DNA of 7,430 nt, from assembly GCA_030632625.1 (NCBI GenBank), contig DAOVUK010000142.1, positions 1 through 7,430 on the forward strand. Reading direction: 5' to 3'. This document shows positions 7,242 through 7,430 of the stretch, one piece after another (positions within the stretch are counted from its first letter, which is position 1; every line of letters starts with the position of its first letter). The notes under the pieces are model-generated. The model was not told the origin of the DNA. It was given only the letters and a program-made list of their open reading frames with translations, and made no database searches. The DNA is from Gammaproteobacteria bacterium. GTDB taxonomy: Bacteria; Pseudomonadota; Gammaproteobacteria; GRL18. Both the position numbers and the translations under genes were made by a program.

Positions 7242-7262
7242 AAACTACCTTAGCGGTAATTT
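7242..7262 (-). terminator. Weak stem-loop downstream of cyaA, possible terminator
   Basis: On the minus strand AAATTACC, a five-base loop and GGTAGTTT form an 8-bp stem with one G-U pair, ending in a short T run. On the plus strand the same stem has a C-A mismatch and no following T tract. It therefore fits better as the end of a transcript coming from the right than as the cyaA terminator. The stem is AT-rich and weak. Confidence 0.25.
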
Positions 7263-7273
7263 GAAAAAAAATG

Positions 7274-7297
7274 ATGTGGTGCTCGAAATGTGGTGCT
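7274..7297. repeat. 10-nt direct repeat at the start of the GC-rich tail
   Basis: ATGTGGTGCT occurs at 7274-7283 and again at 7288-7297, a 14-bp period. It sits at the left edge of the GC-rich block, just after the A8 run. Confidence 0.65.
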
Positions 7298-7343
7298 GCC
7301 AACAGTAGGCGCCTTGAGGCGAAAACGGATGATTCGATGGACT

Positions 7344-7430
7344 GGTTAGCCTTGCGGGGGACGCTTTGAACACATCCCTGTGCCGCTTATCCTCGGCGTC
7401 CTGCCTCGAAATACCCCCGAAAGGCTAACC
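7344..7430. repeat. Structured inverted-repeat element
   Basis: The arm 7344-7360 (GGTTAGCCTTGCGGGGG) is the reverse complement of 7414-7430 at 16 of 17 positions. The 53-nt interior holds CACA-TCCC-TGTG (7371-7382) and GGC-GTCCT-GCC (7395-7405). GGACGC (7359-7364) can alternatively pair with GCGTCC (7396-7401). The overall plan is a long closing stem with two small hairpins. This resembles, from memory, dispersed intergenic repeats of gammaproteobacteria with ATCC-type loops, but no named family is assigned. The right end coincides with the window edge, so the element may continue. Confidence 0.6.

Larger units (their letters stand above)
7148..7430. other. Non-coding tail downstream of cyaA
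   Basis: No convincing gene occurs in these 283 bases on either strand. The first part (to about 7272) is AT-rich like cyaA. From about 7274 the composition becomes clearly GC-richer and repetitive: a 10-nt direct repeat, a small hairpin CGCC-TTGA-GGCG (7310-7321), and a terminal inverted repeat with nested hairpins. An A8 run (7264-7271) marks the boundary. The right part looks like an intergenic repeat or structured RNA locus, not the 3' end of a gene. Confidence 0.6.

Noticed and set aside
7264..7297. Intrinsic terminator on the minus strand ending in the T8 run
   Set aside because: The sequence just 5' of the T run on that strand has no GC-rich stem; the nearest hairpin is too far away.

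Overview
The window looks like chromosomal DNA of a non-enteric gammaproteobacterium of moderately low GC. The strongest support is the linkage of argH to a divergent AlgZ/AlgR-type two-component pair, a gene order known from Pseudomonas and relatives, together with a class I (enterobacterial-type) adenylate cyclase that matches remembered CyaA motifs. The species cannot be named from the sequence. A marine or methylotrophic lineage is possible but is only a guess.

Layout from left to right: the first codons of an AlgR-like response regulator (minus strand, cut by the window edge); the complete AlgZ/FimS-like LytS-family histidine kinase (minus); a 227-bp divergent promoter region; argH (plus); a 100-bp convergent gap built around a 19-bp inverted repeat; a PAS plus degenerate GGDEF protein (minus); a 266-bp divergent regulatory region with two near-identical extended -10 promoters and several dyads; the 1002-residue class I adenylate cyclase (plus); and a 283-bp non-coding tail. 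The tail becomes GC-rich and ends in a long inverted repeat that encloses small hairpins.

Functionally this is a housekeeping arginine-biosynthesis gene set among signalling genes: a membrane kinase and its LytTR-type regulator, a probable non-catalytic GGDEF receptor or scaffold, and the cAMP synthase. In pseudomonads the AlgZ/AlgR and cAMP systems both affect type IV pili and surface behaviour. A shared role here is therefore plausible, but it is inferred from location only.

The least explained parts are non-coding. One is the cyaA upstream region, with an 18-bp palindrome that has a partial second copy 93 bp downstream in the leader. The other is the structured tail, whose minus strand would present GGA motifs in hairpin loops resembling CsrA/RsmA sites. 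I saw no tRNA, rRNA, CRISPR array, transposase or phage gene.
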